DNA from: Trinickia dabaoshanensis
GTDB lineage: Bacteria; Pseudomonadota; Gammaproteobacteria; Burkholderiales; Burkholderiaceae
Assembly (NCBI RefSeq): GCF_002879885.1
Contig: NZ_PNYA01000007.1
Span: 62,001-126,000 of the forward strand
Direction of reading: 5' to 3'
DNA: 64,000 nucleotides
In this document: in pieces, positions 54,376-62,005 of the stretch
Position numbering within the stretch: the first letter of the stretch is position 1
Layout: each line of letters opens with the position of its first letter
Translations under genes and position numbers: made by a program
Notes under the pieces: generated by a model
Databases searched by the model: none
What the model saw: only the letters and a program-made list of their open reading frames with translations
What the model was told of the DNA's origin: nothing

Positions 54376-55728
54376 AATCCGCGATACCTGCAAGACAAGC
54401 ACGATGTCCGAGCGCGAGCCCGATACGTTGCGCCCGTCCATAAACGACGGGAGCCAGCGAATACCGCTGGTTACGATCGAGTCTTTGTCTTGGCTCAGTC
54501 CGCCCATTACTACAACTTCGCCGTCATGAAGCGCCATGCTTGTCTCCGACTTCCGCGTGTTCTTTGTCGGCGAGTTATTGACGCCAGTACTGGTCTTCTG
54601 GAAGTCCGAAATCTCGACAGTCACGTCGGTGTCGATCACGTCATCCTTAACGCTTGGAGCGACGTCGAAAATCACACCAGCGTCCTCGTACGTTACCGCC
54701 TGCACAGGCGCAGCGCTCGTGCTCGGATACGACACCGAGCCGATCACCGGCACGGATTGCCCGACATTCAAACGCCCATGCTTGCCGGACTCGACACGCA
54801 GGTTTGCGGAAGTCACGACATGAAAACGGCTGTCCGAATCCAGCGCTGCGATCGCCGCGTCAAGGAAGCTGGTATGCAATCGAAGGGCGTTAGCGCTCTG
54901 GTCCACCGTGCCGCTACCGAGGGATATGCCGAATCGCCCGCCTAAGATGCCAGCCGCGAGCTGAAACCCCGTTGTGCGATCGTTCTCGGTCGACACCTCA
55001 TACACCCACGCGCGGATCGCTACCTCACCAGTTTTCGTGTCGACCTCGGGCAACACGGACTTGAGCAGCGCGATTTCTTTGGTCGAGCCGACAAATACCA
55101 AAGTGTCCGACGACTGATCGACCATTGCTGCGGCCGACGTTGGCGGTGCATCCGAACGTGAGCGAGCACCGGAAGGCGCGGCCACGGTGCGATTCATCGT
55201 GAACTTTCCATCGAAAAGCGGCTGAACGAGCCGCGCTAGATAGTCCGCCGTCCGATACTTTGGTACGTACACGAACACTTGCTTGTCCAACTCCTTCTGC
55301 TCGTCATCCTTGCGCTTGAACACATAGTCAACACCGTTTCTCGTCACCACCCCAAACCCGAGGGACGCCAGGAAATCGCTCAGTTCTCCGCGAATATCGC
55401 CTTTGGAGCGGTCGAACCGGAACGACACCATGCGCGTATCGGCCAGCACCTCGGGGGCGATTACGTACTGCGACTGGAGCATGTCGGCATACACAAGGTC
55501 GATCACCTGCGCGACGTTCACGAAGCGAAGATCCACGGACTTCGCGTTACCCATCTTTAGCGGTACAACCGGAGGCGCGGCCAGCGGAGCAGCCGGTACC
55601 GCGCCCAGCGATGACCCCGACGCAAACGTCGGCAGCGGCGGCAAATTTAGTGTCGCCGCTGGGACGGACGAGCCAGCGGCACTAGCCAAGCAGGGCACTA
55701 AAAGCATGACAAGGGCAGCCCGTCTCAT
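54373..55728 (-). CDS. Phage-encoded secretin (pIV-like)
   Basis: Outer-membrane channel for virion export. 451 residues from the ATG overlapping the zot stop (ATGA). Signal peptide MRRAALVMLLVPCLASAAG; N-domains with VDLRFVNVAQVIDLVYADML; secretin domain with GQSVPVIGSVSYPS, VTYEDAGVIFDVAPSV and the terminal EVVVMGGLSQDKDS / SDIVLVLQVSRI. Many related phages borrow a host secretin; this one brings its own. Confidence 0.92.
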   Translation of the reverse strand: MRRAALVMLLVPCLASAAGSSVPAATLNLPPLPTFASGSSLGAVPAAPLAAPPVVPLKMGNAKSVDLRFVNVAQVIDLVYADMLQSQYVIAPEVLADTRMVSFRFDRSKGDIRGELSDFLASLGFGVVTRNGVDYVFKRKDDEQKELDKQVFVYVPKYRTADYLARLVQPLFDGKFTMNRTVAAPSGARSRSDAPPTSAAAMVDQSSDTLVFVGSTKEIALLKSVLPEVDTKTGEVAIRAWVYEVSTENDRTTGFQLAAGILGGRFGISLGSGTVDQSANALRLHTSFLDAAIAALDSDSRFHVVTSANLRVESGKHGRLNVGQSVPVIGSVSYPSTSAAPVQAVTYEDAGVIFDVAPSVKDDVIDTDVTVEISDFQKTSTGVNNSPTKNTRKSETSMALHDGEVVVMGGLSQDKDSIVTSGIRWLPSFMDGRNVSGSRSDIVLVLQVSRI

Positions 55729-56822
55729 TTCGCCGCTCCGCCAAGTACGGGGCCAACGCTGTTTGCACCGGGCTTCTCGCCAGAAAACGTTGACACACGC
55801 TCTCCATCGACAGTGCCAACGCGTACGACCCCAGTGTTTTGGAACATCGAGGGACTTTCCATGCGCAGTTGCCCAGCGTTGTCTGCCAGCACAACCCACG
55901 AACGGCCCGGTGCGGTGTAGCTGCCAACGATGCGCCAACGTTCCGAAAACGATGGCTTCACCGCGACACCGGCGGGTTCCGACGATGGTGACGATACCGG
56001 CGCGTGGGCAGTTGCTGTCGAGGTGGAATCGACCGCCGTCGTTCCATGTGACGCGCGATGAAAAAACGACCAGAGAAAGCGCAACGAAACGATCGGCATC
56101 ACAGCCATAACGGCAACCACGAGCCACAGCCGCTTATTTCTGAGAACGTTCTGACGCTTGTCCACCACCGCCTCGTTGCCGCCGACACCGGCATAGCTCT
56201 TGTACAGCGGGAAAATCTCTTTGCTGTACTTGCGGACATACGTTCCTACTCGCGTCTTGCCGTTTTGTTTCCAGCCTTCGTACTGCTCGACTCGATAGCC
56301 CGATGACAGACCCAGCGATTTGAGCTTGTGCATGCGGAACGACAGCTCAACGACCTCCTTGAGCTTGCGGTGAAGATCGCCGATGCCCTGAATCATGAGC
56401 ACTACATCGCACGCAACGCCGGTCTGCTGATGCGTAAAGTGCCTATGCATCCGAAAGAAGGCCATGTGCTCGTCGGAAATCTTCTTGTCCGATGCCCATA
56501 GCTTCCACGCCTCATCAACTACCAACAGATCGCCGGGCTGGACGAAACCAGGCGTGATCGACGCTCCGTCCGACGACTCGCGCTCGATCGGAAAGAAGCC
56601 AGCCTTCGGTATGTCCTCCGTGCGGACATGCACTACTGCCCCAAACTTTGATCGCTCTCCGCGCCCCTTGCGAAGAAGGTAATCGTAAATGCGGTCCTCG
56701 TTGATGCCGTCCACGTTCGTAACGACGCGGCGTCCATTGGCAATCGCATCGAGCAGCGGGCCTTGCACCACCTCGTACGACTTGCCCGAGCCCATGACGC
56801 CGCAATAGGCATTGATCGCCAT
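55725..56822 (-). CDS. zot: Zonular occludens toxin (Zot)/pI family assembly ATPase
   Basis: Inner-membrane motor of filamentous phage export. 365 residues. Walker A GVMGSGKSY near the N-terminus, Walker B DLLVVDEAWKLW, one membrane helix (LWLVVAVMAVMPIVSL, about residue 230), then a periplasmic domain ending GPVLGGAAK. The Zot name comes from the Vibrio CTX phage protein; a toxin role here is not supported. Confidence 0.93.
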   Translation of the reverse strand: MAINAYCGVMGSGKSYEVVQGPLLDAIANGRRVVTNVDGINEDRIYDYLLRKGRGERSKFGAVVHVRTEDIPKAGFFPIERESSDGASITPGFVQPGDLLVVDEAWKLWASDKKISDEHMAFFRMHRHFTHQQTGVACDVVLMIQGIGDLHRKLKEVVELSFRMHKLKSLGLSSGYRVEQYEGWKQNGKTRVGTYVRKYSKEIFPLYKSYAGVGGNEAVVDKRQNVLRNKRLWLVVAVMAVMPIVSLRFLWSFFHRASHGTTAVDSTSTATAHAPVSSPSSEPAGVAVKPSFSERWRIVGSYTAPGRSWVVLADNAGQLRMESPSMFQNTGVVRVGTVDGERVSTFSGEKPGANSVGPVLGGAAK

Positions 56823-56825
56823 GTT

Positions 56826-57119
56826 TCACCCGATGATCGGCAATCGCCGGATGATGAATCGAGTCACGTAGGCCGACACCAACAGCGGCGCACCGTAGCT
56901 GAACGCACACAGGTCAAGGAAGTACCACACGTCGCTACCGATCGAACCAAATGCGCCCGCGAGCGACGCCGCCGATGGCAAGATGTTCGCCGACTGCAAT
57001 AGAGACACGGCCTCGGTGACGAAGAAGTAAAGGCCGAAGTACAGCAAGAACTTCGCGATCACGGAGCGCACCAGGAAGCCAAGTGCAACGTTCGCGGCAG
57101 ATACCAGAATCGCAAACAT
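56826..57119 (-). CDS. DUF2523 minor coat/assembly membrane protein (pVI-like)
   Basis: 97 residues, about three hydrophobic segments (VSAANVALGFLVRSVIAKFLLYFGLYFF region; YGAPLLVSAYVTRFIIRRL). Small multi-helix proteins directly upstream of zot are the pVI counterpart in inoviruses. Three bases separate it from zot. Confidence 0.82.
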   Translation of the reverse strand: MFAILVSAANVALGFLVRSVIAKFLLYFGLYFFVTEAVSLLQSANILPSAASLAGAFGSIGSDVWYFLDLCAFSYGAPLLVSAYVTRFIIRRLPIIG

Positions 57120-57128
57120 AGGGACTCC

Positions 57129-58703
57129 TTAAGCCCGCAGTACGACGAACAGCGCCGCGAGCGTGAACATCGCGGCGAACGCTGTGTAGATAGCCGTACG
57201 GTTCGACTCCGCCAAGTCGCATTGCGTGGTCAGCGTGAACGAATGACCAAAGGCAGTAAACGACGGCTCCGGACAAACCGAACTGTGGGCTGGCACCGCC
57301 CAATGCCTCAGGTCGGGTAACAGGTTCAGAAGCGGCGACAGGATCATCGAAATCGTTGGCGTCGCCTCAAGCGCTGGCGACTGGACGCCCGGATCGCTAC
57401 CAAGGTCGACCGACACCTTGTTCACCACATTGACGTTCGGCGTGTTGACGACATTCACGTCGTTACCAGCGCTCGTCGTAGGGCTACTGCTTGGATTTGG
57501 CGACGACGCTTGCCCAGGCTGGACCGTTGGGCTGATCGTCACTGTCGACGTACCGGGGGCCGCAGCAGGGGTGAAAAGATCGCCAACGTTCGGCATATCA
57601 CCAGGATTCGACAACGCCCACGGCTGCACATCCTGCGGGCTGACCGGCTGCGTGACCGAATACGGCAAGCCTTGATAGTCGGGCTGTTGCGCCGCCTGTT
57701 GCCATGTTTGGTTGGTCAACTGCGCAAGGGTGCTCGGGTCCAAAGGCTGGTTGAGCGACGCCTGGGTGAGTTGCGGGTACACCTGCGACAAGTCACCGCC
57801 ACTAATAGGTTTCACCGCAGGCCCAGCCGCCCACCATGTGACCGGCTGGGTCCCCGTGTCCGTGGATTTATAGAGATTTCCGTTTAGATCGGTCTTCCAA
57901 GTAGTCAAAGTCCGACTTTCCATCAACGTGTAATTCGTATGGTCGGCGTTCGGCTGCCAGCTCACCGACACGTCTACTACGTCGTATCCGAGGCCGCTCG
58001 TCGCCGTGCCCCCACCAATCACTCCGCCAGCGCCGTTGTACTGCTGCTCATACAGGTCATATGCCTGCACAGCAGCGAGTGATGGCAGAACCAACATCGC
58101 CGTTTCTGAGTCGCGCACAAAATTCAAACCGGGCGTGGTCAGCGACGGCATTGGCGGATACTTGGAACATCCGGCATCGGTAGCCATGCACGCGCTTGTC
58201 CGATATACCTGCATCCCGAGAGTGCCGACGCCGTACTCAAACGGCGTCTGCATTTGTCCTGCGGCCGGAGCAGTCGGTTGATCTACCGGTCCGGTATATG
58301 ACGGCAACGCTGGCATCGGTTGTTGCGCTGAAATCGTCTTGCCATCGGACGACCGCGCCAACGAAACGCCACCCGCGTATAGCGCGGACCCAGCCGCGAG
58401 AATTCCCAATCCAGCAGCAATCGTTAGCCAAACCGGCGCACCGGCGAATCCAAGTCCCACGGCAGTCCCCGTACTCACAATGTTAAGCGCCGTCGAAGCC
58501 TCGCCCATACCGGTCAACGTCGCTGCAATTCGCGGATCGTTGGCCGCAAAACCGCGTGAAATTGCCACGCGCGTGATGATGGCCGCCTCCGCTCGATTGA
58601 TGACAAAGCTTTCCGCCGGTGCGAGCAACGCCTGCGCATGCACAACCTGCGCCCCCAGCAAGCAACTTAGCGAGACGAACAAAACGAGTTTTCTGATGCG
58701 CAT
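57129..58703 (-). CDS. TspB-like adsorption protein (pIII position)
   Basis: 524 residues. Signal peptide ending QVVHA; N-terminal helical part; a long Pro/Ser/Thr/Asn-rich linker; C-terminal domain with SSVCPEPSFTAFGHSFTL, QCDLAESNRT and a terminal membrane helix (FAAMFTLAALFVVLRA). The C-terminal block is typical of the Neisseria TspB family, carried by filamentous phage MDA, and matches pIII in position and build. Likely caps the virion and binds the receptor. The ATG shares a base with the stop of the 29-residue gene. Confidence 0.87.
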   Translation of the reverse strand: MRIRKLVLFVSLSCLLGAQVVHAQALLAPAESFVINRAEAAIITRVAISRGFAANDPRIAATLTGMGEASTALNIVSTGTAVGLGFAGAPVWLTIAAGLGILAAGSALYAGGVSLARSSDGKTISAQQPMPALPSYTGPVDQPTAPAAGQMQTPFEYGVGTLGMQVYRTSACMATDAGCSKYPPMPSLTTPGLNFVRDSETAMLVLPSLAAVQAYDLYEQQYNGAGGVIGGGTATSGLGYDVVDVSVSWQPNADHTNYTLMESRTLTTWKTDLNGNLYKSTDTGTQPVTWWAAGPAVKPISGGDLSQVYPQLTQASLNQPLDPSTLAQLTNQTWQQAAQQPDYQGLPYSVTQPVSPQDVQPWALSNPGDMPNVGDLFTPAAAPGTSTVTISPTVQPGQASSPNPSSSPTTSAGNDVNVVNTPNVNVVNKVSVDLGSDPGVQSPALEATPTISMILSPLLNLLPDLRHWAVPAHSSVCPEPSFTAFGHSFTLTTQCDLAESNRTAIYTAFAAMFTLAALFVVLRA

Positions 58704-58792
58704 CACGACTCCTTAAAGCCGACGATCACGGCCCACGCACAGACCATCCCGAAGACAAACATCACCAGATACCAAGCGCTGTTTGTATCCAT
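58703..58792 (-). CDS. 29-residue single-helix protein, candidate minor coat (pVII/pIX-like)
   Basis: Encodes MDTNSAWYLVMFVFGMVCAW and nine more residues ending GFKES. One membrane helix fills most of it. It has GGAGG just before the ATG, ends one base into the next start, and sits between the coat terminator and the TspB-like gene, where filamentous phages keep their tiny minor coat genes. Short enough to be missed by most gene callers. Confidence 0.7.
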   Translation of the reverse strand: MDTNSAWYLVMFVFGMVCAWAVIVGFKES

Positions 58793-58803
58793 GAAACCTC
58801 CGC

Positions 58804-58831
58804 AAATAAAAGCGGGGGCCGCGGCCCCCGT
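58804..58831 (-). terminator. Terminator after the major coat gene
   Basis: Stem GGGGGCC/GGCCCCC (58814-58820 with 58823-58829), followed on the minus strand by GCTTTTATTT. Partial termination here would raise coat protein relative to downstream genes, as in Ff phages. Confidence 0.8.
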
Positions 58832-58855
58832 GCGAAATCGCCGCGAACGGTTTCG

Positions 58856-59083
58856 TTACGCTCCGCGAACCATGCCCATCAGGATCTTTGCGCCCTTAAT
58901 AGCGACGTAGACCGTGATGAGCGTGGCCGCGACTGCAAGCACGCCGGTCGTGACCGTCGAAAAATCGATGCCAGTCGTCAGGGTCGAGAAGTCCGTACCG
59001 GCTGCATGCGCTTGCATAGCCGCCGCAGCGGCTCCTACGGCGACCGACCGCGTACCGATCTTCTTGAGTTGTTGCAGCTTCAT
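58856..59083 (-). CDS. Major coat protein (pVIII-like)
   Basis: 75 residues. Signal peptide (basic KKIGTRS, hydrophobic AVGAAAAA, cleavage after AHA), then an acidic/polar N-terminal stretch (GTDFSTLTTGIDFSTVTTG), one membrane helix (VLAVAATLITVYVAIKG) and a short basic end KILMGMVRG. This is the layout of filamentous phage coat proteins. AGGAGC lies 8 bases before the ATG. Confidence 0.88.
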   Translation of the reverse strand: MKLQQLKKIGTRSVAVGAAAAAMQAHAAGTDFSTLTTGIDFSTVTTGVLAVAATLITVYVAIKGAKILMGMVRGA

Positions 59084-59122
59084 CTTCAATGCTCCTAAAA
59101 GTGCGGTTTGATCCGCGAAAAA

Positions 59123-59419
59123 TCAGGCGCGACGTACGAAATTGACGATCGCGCCCGCTCCATGGCTCACCAACCACAAAGAGATCACGGTGGTGAATGC
59201 CAATCCCCAAAAGCCAGCCGCCTGCACATAATCGAAAGGCTGAGCTATGGCATCGATGTACGAAGCGCTCGACGGCGTGAGCACATACGCTTGCATCGTC
59301 GTTACGTAGAGCGGGTTGCCGCTCGCATCGGTGCCGCACGAAATGGAACGTCCTGCCGTATTGATTGGCCCAATCGCAGGGCCACAGATCGCGATGGTCT
59401 GAACGGAACCCGCAGCCAT
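59123..59419 (-). CDS. Inovirus membrane protein of unknown function
   Basis: 98 residues; not recognised. No cleavable signal is obvious. A Ser/Thr/Gly-rich N-terminal half with two Cys (ICG, SCG) precedes one membrane helix (AAGFWGLAFTTVISLWLV) and a short basic tail VNFVRRA. Lies between the ssDNA-binding and coat genes. A minor coat protein or assembly factor is possible. Confidence 0.75.
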   Translation of the reverse strand: MAAGSVQTIAICGPAIGPINTAGRSISCGTDASGNPLYVTTMQAYVLTPSSASYIDAIAQPFDYVQAAGFWGLAFTTVISLWLVSHGAGAIVNFVRRA

Positions 59420-59425
59420 GTCCGA

Positions 59426-59740
59426 TCAGGCCGCCTTAGCGTCAGCCTTAGGCTGCGCACGCGGGAGTCCAAATGGCAAAAGAGAGACGATGCGCGGCAC
59501 GAGGCGACCGGCGTCTTGGCCGTTGCCTTGCGCAAGCGCGAATTCCGCGAGGTACTCGCCAGCGGGGCGGTCAGCCAGCGATTCGGGCAAGTTGATGACA
59601 CCGACGACAACGTTTTGCAGCCCGTCCACCGTTTGTTCCAAGATGCATTGCGCTTCGCGGATGGTGTACTGGCGCTGCGTCTTCTGAGAGACGCCGCTGC
59701 GCACGTTGATTGAAAGAATTGTTAGTTTTTGCTTGCTCAT
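59426..59740 (-). CDS. Phage ssDNA-binding protein (pV-like)
   Basis: 104 residues with a beta-rich N-terminal 90 (LTILSINVRSG, VVVGVINLPESLADRPAGEYLAEF, GRLVPRIVSLLP) and an Ala/Lys tail. Pattern and first position in the phage operon fit the gene V class, which coats the single strand before packaging. Match is by pattern, so somewhat uncertain. Confidence 0.78.
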   Translation of the reverse strand: MSKQKLTILSINVRSGVSQKTQRQYTIREAQCILEQTVDGLQNVVVGVINLPESLADRPAGEYLAEFALAQGNGQDAGRLVPRIVSLLPFGLPRAQPKADAKAA

Positions 59741-59803
59741 GTGTGACAGCCCTTAGCGAAATTGGTGATCCGGTGGATAATCAGCGTGCAGAAGCAATTT
59801 GAG

Positions 59804-59847
59804 CGCTTCACGTTGCGCGCTTAAATATAAGCGCGCAACGTGAAGCG
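59804..59847. promoter_or_regulatory. 44-bp near-perfect palindrome, candidate phage operator
   Basis: Arms of 20 bases (59804-59823 with 59828-59847) and a 4-base centre, in the 129-base gap between divergent phage structural genes and the putative repressor. The AT-rich centre supplies possible -10 elements in both directions (TATATT minus, TATAAG plus), so a bound protein would control both promoters. Confidence 0.8.
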
Positions 59848-59869
59848 AATGTAGAACAAGGAGAGGCCC

Positions 59870-60553
59870 ATGTCAACACCCGATCAGCTGTCGATACGAG
59901 AGCGCGTCCTACTAGTGATCCGCGCCGTGACCACGGACGCGCGGAGGTTCAAAGAGATGGAAGAGCGGACCAGGGTTCCGGCTCAGACCTGGCGCAGCTT
60001 TTTTAACCGGGACGGCGCGTTGCCGAGCGGAGTAATGCTTGAAGAGCTGGGCCGCGAATGGCCGCAGTTTGCTTTTTGGACCATGACCGGCATCGACGAC
60101 TGGGAGGCGGGACATGTCGCCCCGCCAACAGCGCTCCACCTTGCTCTGGAACGTCGATCTGAGTCGACTGCCGCGACCGCATACTTCGCTGCACGGGTGA
60201 AATTGGAAAACGGTCGTCGCTCGAACCTTCCCGCCGACGTATCGCAAGCGTTGAGCGCTCACGCTCTGAGGCACAAAGCTGCGGAGCTGTTGGGCGGCCA
60301 CGTAGCCGTTGACGAGGTACGGAGGGAGCTTGAAGAGCGTGGGGTGATAGAAGCAACAGAAAGGAAGCTGCCGTCACGTTTGAGCGACCTATTGAAGCAC
60401 AGGGCCGATCCTGTTTTAGATCGCGCCGTAGCAGCATTGGAACGCGAACTTGAGCAGCAGACGGCAACCGAGCTTGCCTCCTTGAAAGCCGCCCGTGACT
60501 CAGAATTGCTCGGTCGTAGAAGCACCCGGACCAGTAGAGGGACCGAGAAATGA
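59870..60553 (+). CDS. Putative phage repressor/regulator
   Basis: 227 residues. Residues 10-75 look like a helix-turn-helix (ARRFKEMEERTRVPAQTWRSF, LPSGVMLEELGREWPQFAFW); the rest is charged and helical, possibly coiled coil. No peptidase or cofactor domain. AAGGAGAG precedes the ATG. Divergent from the phage operon across the palindrome, which is the expected place of an autoregulated repressor. Assignment is by context. Confidence 0.65.
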   Translation: MSTPDQLSIRERVLLVIRAVTTDARRFKEMEERTRVPAQTWRSFFNRDGALPSGVMLEELGREWPQFAFWTMTGIDDWEAGHVAPPTALHLALERRSESTAATAYFAARVKLENGRRSNLPADVSQALSAHALRHKAAELLGGHVAVDEVRRELEERGVIEATERKLPSRLSDLLKHRADPVLDRAVAALERELEQQTATELASLKAARDSELLGRRSTRTSRGTEK

Positions 60554-60762
60554 AGTGCCCCGATTGTGGAACTGCTGAGTTGAAACAGGACACCCGCGAC
60601 GTGCCCTTTTCCTACAAGGGCAAGACCACCGTCGTTCCGCGGCTAACGGGCCAATTTTGCGATGCGTGTGGGAACAGTGTTCTAACGAAGGCAGACCAAG
60701 ATCGATACGCCGCAGAGGCTACCCGCTTCAGGCAGGTAGTCGACAAACTACCTGTGCGCTGA
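60550..60762 (+). CDS. MqsA-type zinc-ribbon protein without HTH domain
   Basis: 70 residues. Two CxxC pairs (KCPDCGTAE and FCDACGNSV) form a YgiT/MqsA-type zinc ribbon. Full MqsA antitoxins carry a C-terminal HTH, which is missing here, and no MqsR toxin gene is adjacent. ATG overlaps the regulator stop (ATGA), so the two are coexpressed. May be a partner or cofactor of the regulator. Confidence 0.78.
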   Translation: MKCPDCGTAELKQDTRDVPFSYKGKTTVVPRLTGQFCDACGNSVLTKADQDRYAAEATRFRQVVDKLPVR

Positions 60763-60790
60763 AAGCCTTCGGAGGCGTTGATATGCGCCG

Positions 60791-60860
60791 TTCTACAAAC
60801 GCAAGAGGGTTCCAGCACTGGCGGCCCTCAACGAGCAGCTCCCAGATCGGGTTTGTAGAC
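60791..60860. repeat. Inverted pair of arm-type-like repeats near attR
   Basis: TTCTACAAAC at 60791-60800 and its near inverse GTTTGTAGAC at 60851-60860. Same core as the two repeats beside attL. No gene lies between 60763 and 60905. Confidence 0.5.
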
Positions 60861-60905
60861 CACATTTCCATCTAAGCCCTTGTTTTTGCTTGCGATCAAC
60901 GAAGC

Positions 60906-60951
60906 TTTGTAATCATCAGGTGGCGGGTTCGAGTCCTGCAGCCGGCACCAA
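60906..60951 (+). repeat. attR core (46-bp tRNA-Thr fragment)
   Basis: Exact copy of 49140-49185: the 3' part of tRNA-Thr without its 5' half, so not a functional tRNA. Marks the right end of the element. Confidence 0.93.
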
Positions 60952-60956
60952 ATAAG

Positions 60957-60994
60957 ACAAGGGCTTAGCTTCGGCTAAGCCCTTGTTGCATTTT
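60957..60994 (+). terminator. Original chromosomal terminator of tRNA-Thr
   Basis: Thirteen-bp perfect stem with a TTCG loop (60957-60969 with 60974-60986), followed by TGCATTTT. Directly past attR, so before insertion it ended the sspAB-tRNA region. Confidence 0.85.
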
Positions 60995-61033
60995 GGGGCT
61001 ATGAGTCGAACGTCAGCGGTGGCATTTGCCGCC

Positions 61034-61933
61034 CTAGCCGGGACCATCGCTCGCAGCGGCTAAAAGTGGGACGACGAGATCGCTGATCGGCGTAGGGACC
61101 CCGTGCAATCGACCATATCGCTGCACGACCCCGTTGCGGATGTCCCATTCGAGCGGGCGACCCGCCTCGCGGTCGGCGAGAATCGAAGTGCCGAGATCGG
61201 CCGGGTAACTTTGGAGCGCGTCGAGAATCTGGTGCGGGACCTCGTCGCCGAGCGCCGCTCCCTCTGCCCGGGCAACCTGCAGACATTCGTTTAAATAAGC
61301 CAAAGCCAGCTCGGCGATGTCGGCTCGAGCGTACATGCCGGCGCGGCGGCCGGTCAGAACCATCAGCCCCGCCACTGCATTTTGCAGGAGCTTGCGCCAC
61401 GCGACCGAGGCGAAATCCGCCGCGACGTCGACCGCGCATCGTGTACCGCTCAATGCCGCGAGAACGAGGCGCGCGTCAGGCGTATCCGGAAGGGTAAGAC
61501 GCGCGTTGCCTCGTAACCGGACCGAGCCGTCGGGCTCGCGCTGGGCCGGAAACCATACGACCGAGGGCAGGACTGTACTGCCGGGCACGTGCCGCGCAAG
61601 TTGCATCTTCTGCTCGACGCCGTTTTGCAGCGCGCAGACGACGGTCCGCTCATTGCACAAGGCGGCGAGCCAGGGCGCCGCAGCGTCCACCTGCGTCGAC
61701 TTCACCGCGACGAAAACCAAGTCGAACGTGTTTTCGACCGTGGCCGGATCGGTTCGCACAGGTCCCGGCACCACGACCTCGCCACCTTCGAAGCGTAATT
61801 CCAAGCGGTCGTGCGCCGAGCGTCCGAAGATCGCCGGTGTGCGCCCGACCTCATGAAGCGCCGCCGCCACCGTCGTGCCGATCGCTCCTGGACCGATAAG
61901 GGCAATGGTCGGTTTTTCTGACATCGTGGTCAT
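61034..61933 (-). CDS. 2-dehydropantoate 2-reductase family oxidoreductase
   Basis: 299 residues. N-terminal NADP Rossmann motif ALIGPGAIGTTVAAAL, then VFVAVKSTQVDAA, ALQNGVEQ, and the family Lys in SVAWRKLLQNAVAGLMVL. PanE/ApbA family; whether it makes pantoate for this host or acts on another 2-oxo acid cannot be told. An in-frame ATG three codons later is possible. Confidence 0.87.
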   Translation of the reverse strand: MTTMSEKPTIALIGPGAIGTTVAAALHEVGRTPAIFGRSAHDRLELRFEGGEVVVPGPVRTDPATVENTFDLVFVAVKSTQVDAAAPWLAALCNERTVVCALQNGVEQKMQLARHVPGSTVLPSVVWFPAQREPDGSVRLRGNARLTLPDTPDARLVLAALSGTRCAVDVAADFASVAWRKLLQNAVAGLMVLTGRRAGMYARADIAELALAYLNECLQVARAEGAALGDEVPHQILDALQSYPADLGTSILADREAGRPLEWDIRNGVVQRYGRLHGVPTPISDLVVPLLAAASDGPG

Positions 61934-62005
61934 GATTCGCTGCCTTTAGAACTTCCGATAGCGAGCGTCAAAACAACCCATGCCGCGCGCCGCGCATGAT
62001 CCGGC

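Noticed and set aside
54156-54398. N-terminal extension of the replication protein
   Set aside because: Lacks a ribosome site, overlaps the secretin end and runs through strong inverted repeats; ATG 54155 has a good ribosome site.
55729-56127. 133-residue N-terminal extension of the secretin
   Set aside because: It overlaps zot, is rich in Cys, Trp and Arg as expected of a shadow frame, and the signal peptide starts at 55728.
55725-56822. Zot as an enterotoxin
   Set aside because: Context is purely phage assembly; the toxin label comes from one Vibrio phage and nothing here supports it.
60550-60762. Classical MqsRA toxin-antitoxin system
   Set aside because: No MqsR-like gene is adjacent and the antitoxin HTH is absent.
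60906-60951. A second tRNA-Thr gene
   Set aside because: Only the 3' part is present, without D-arm and acceptor 5' strand; it is the attR copy.
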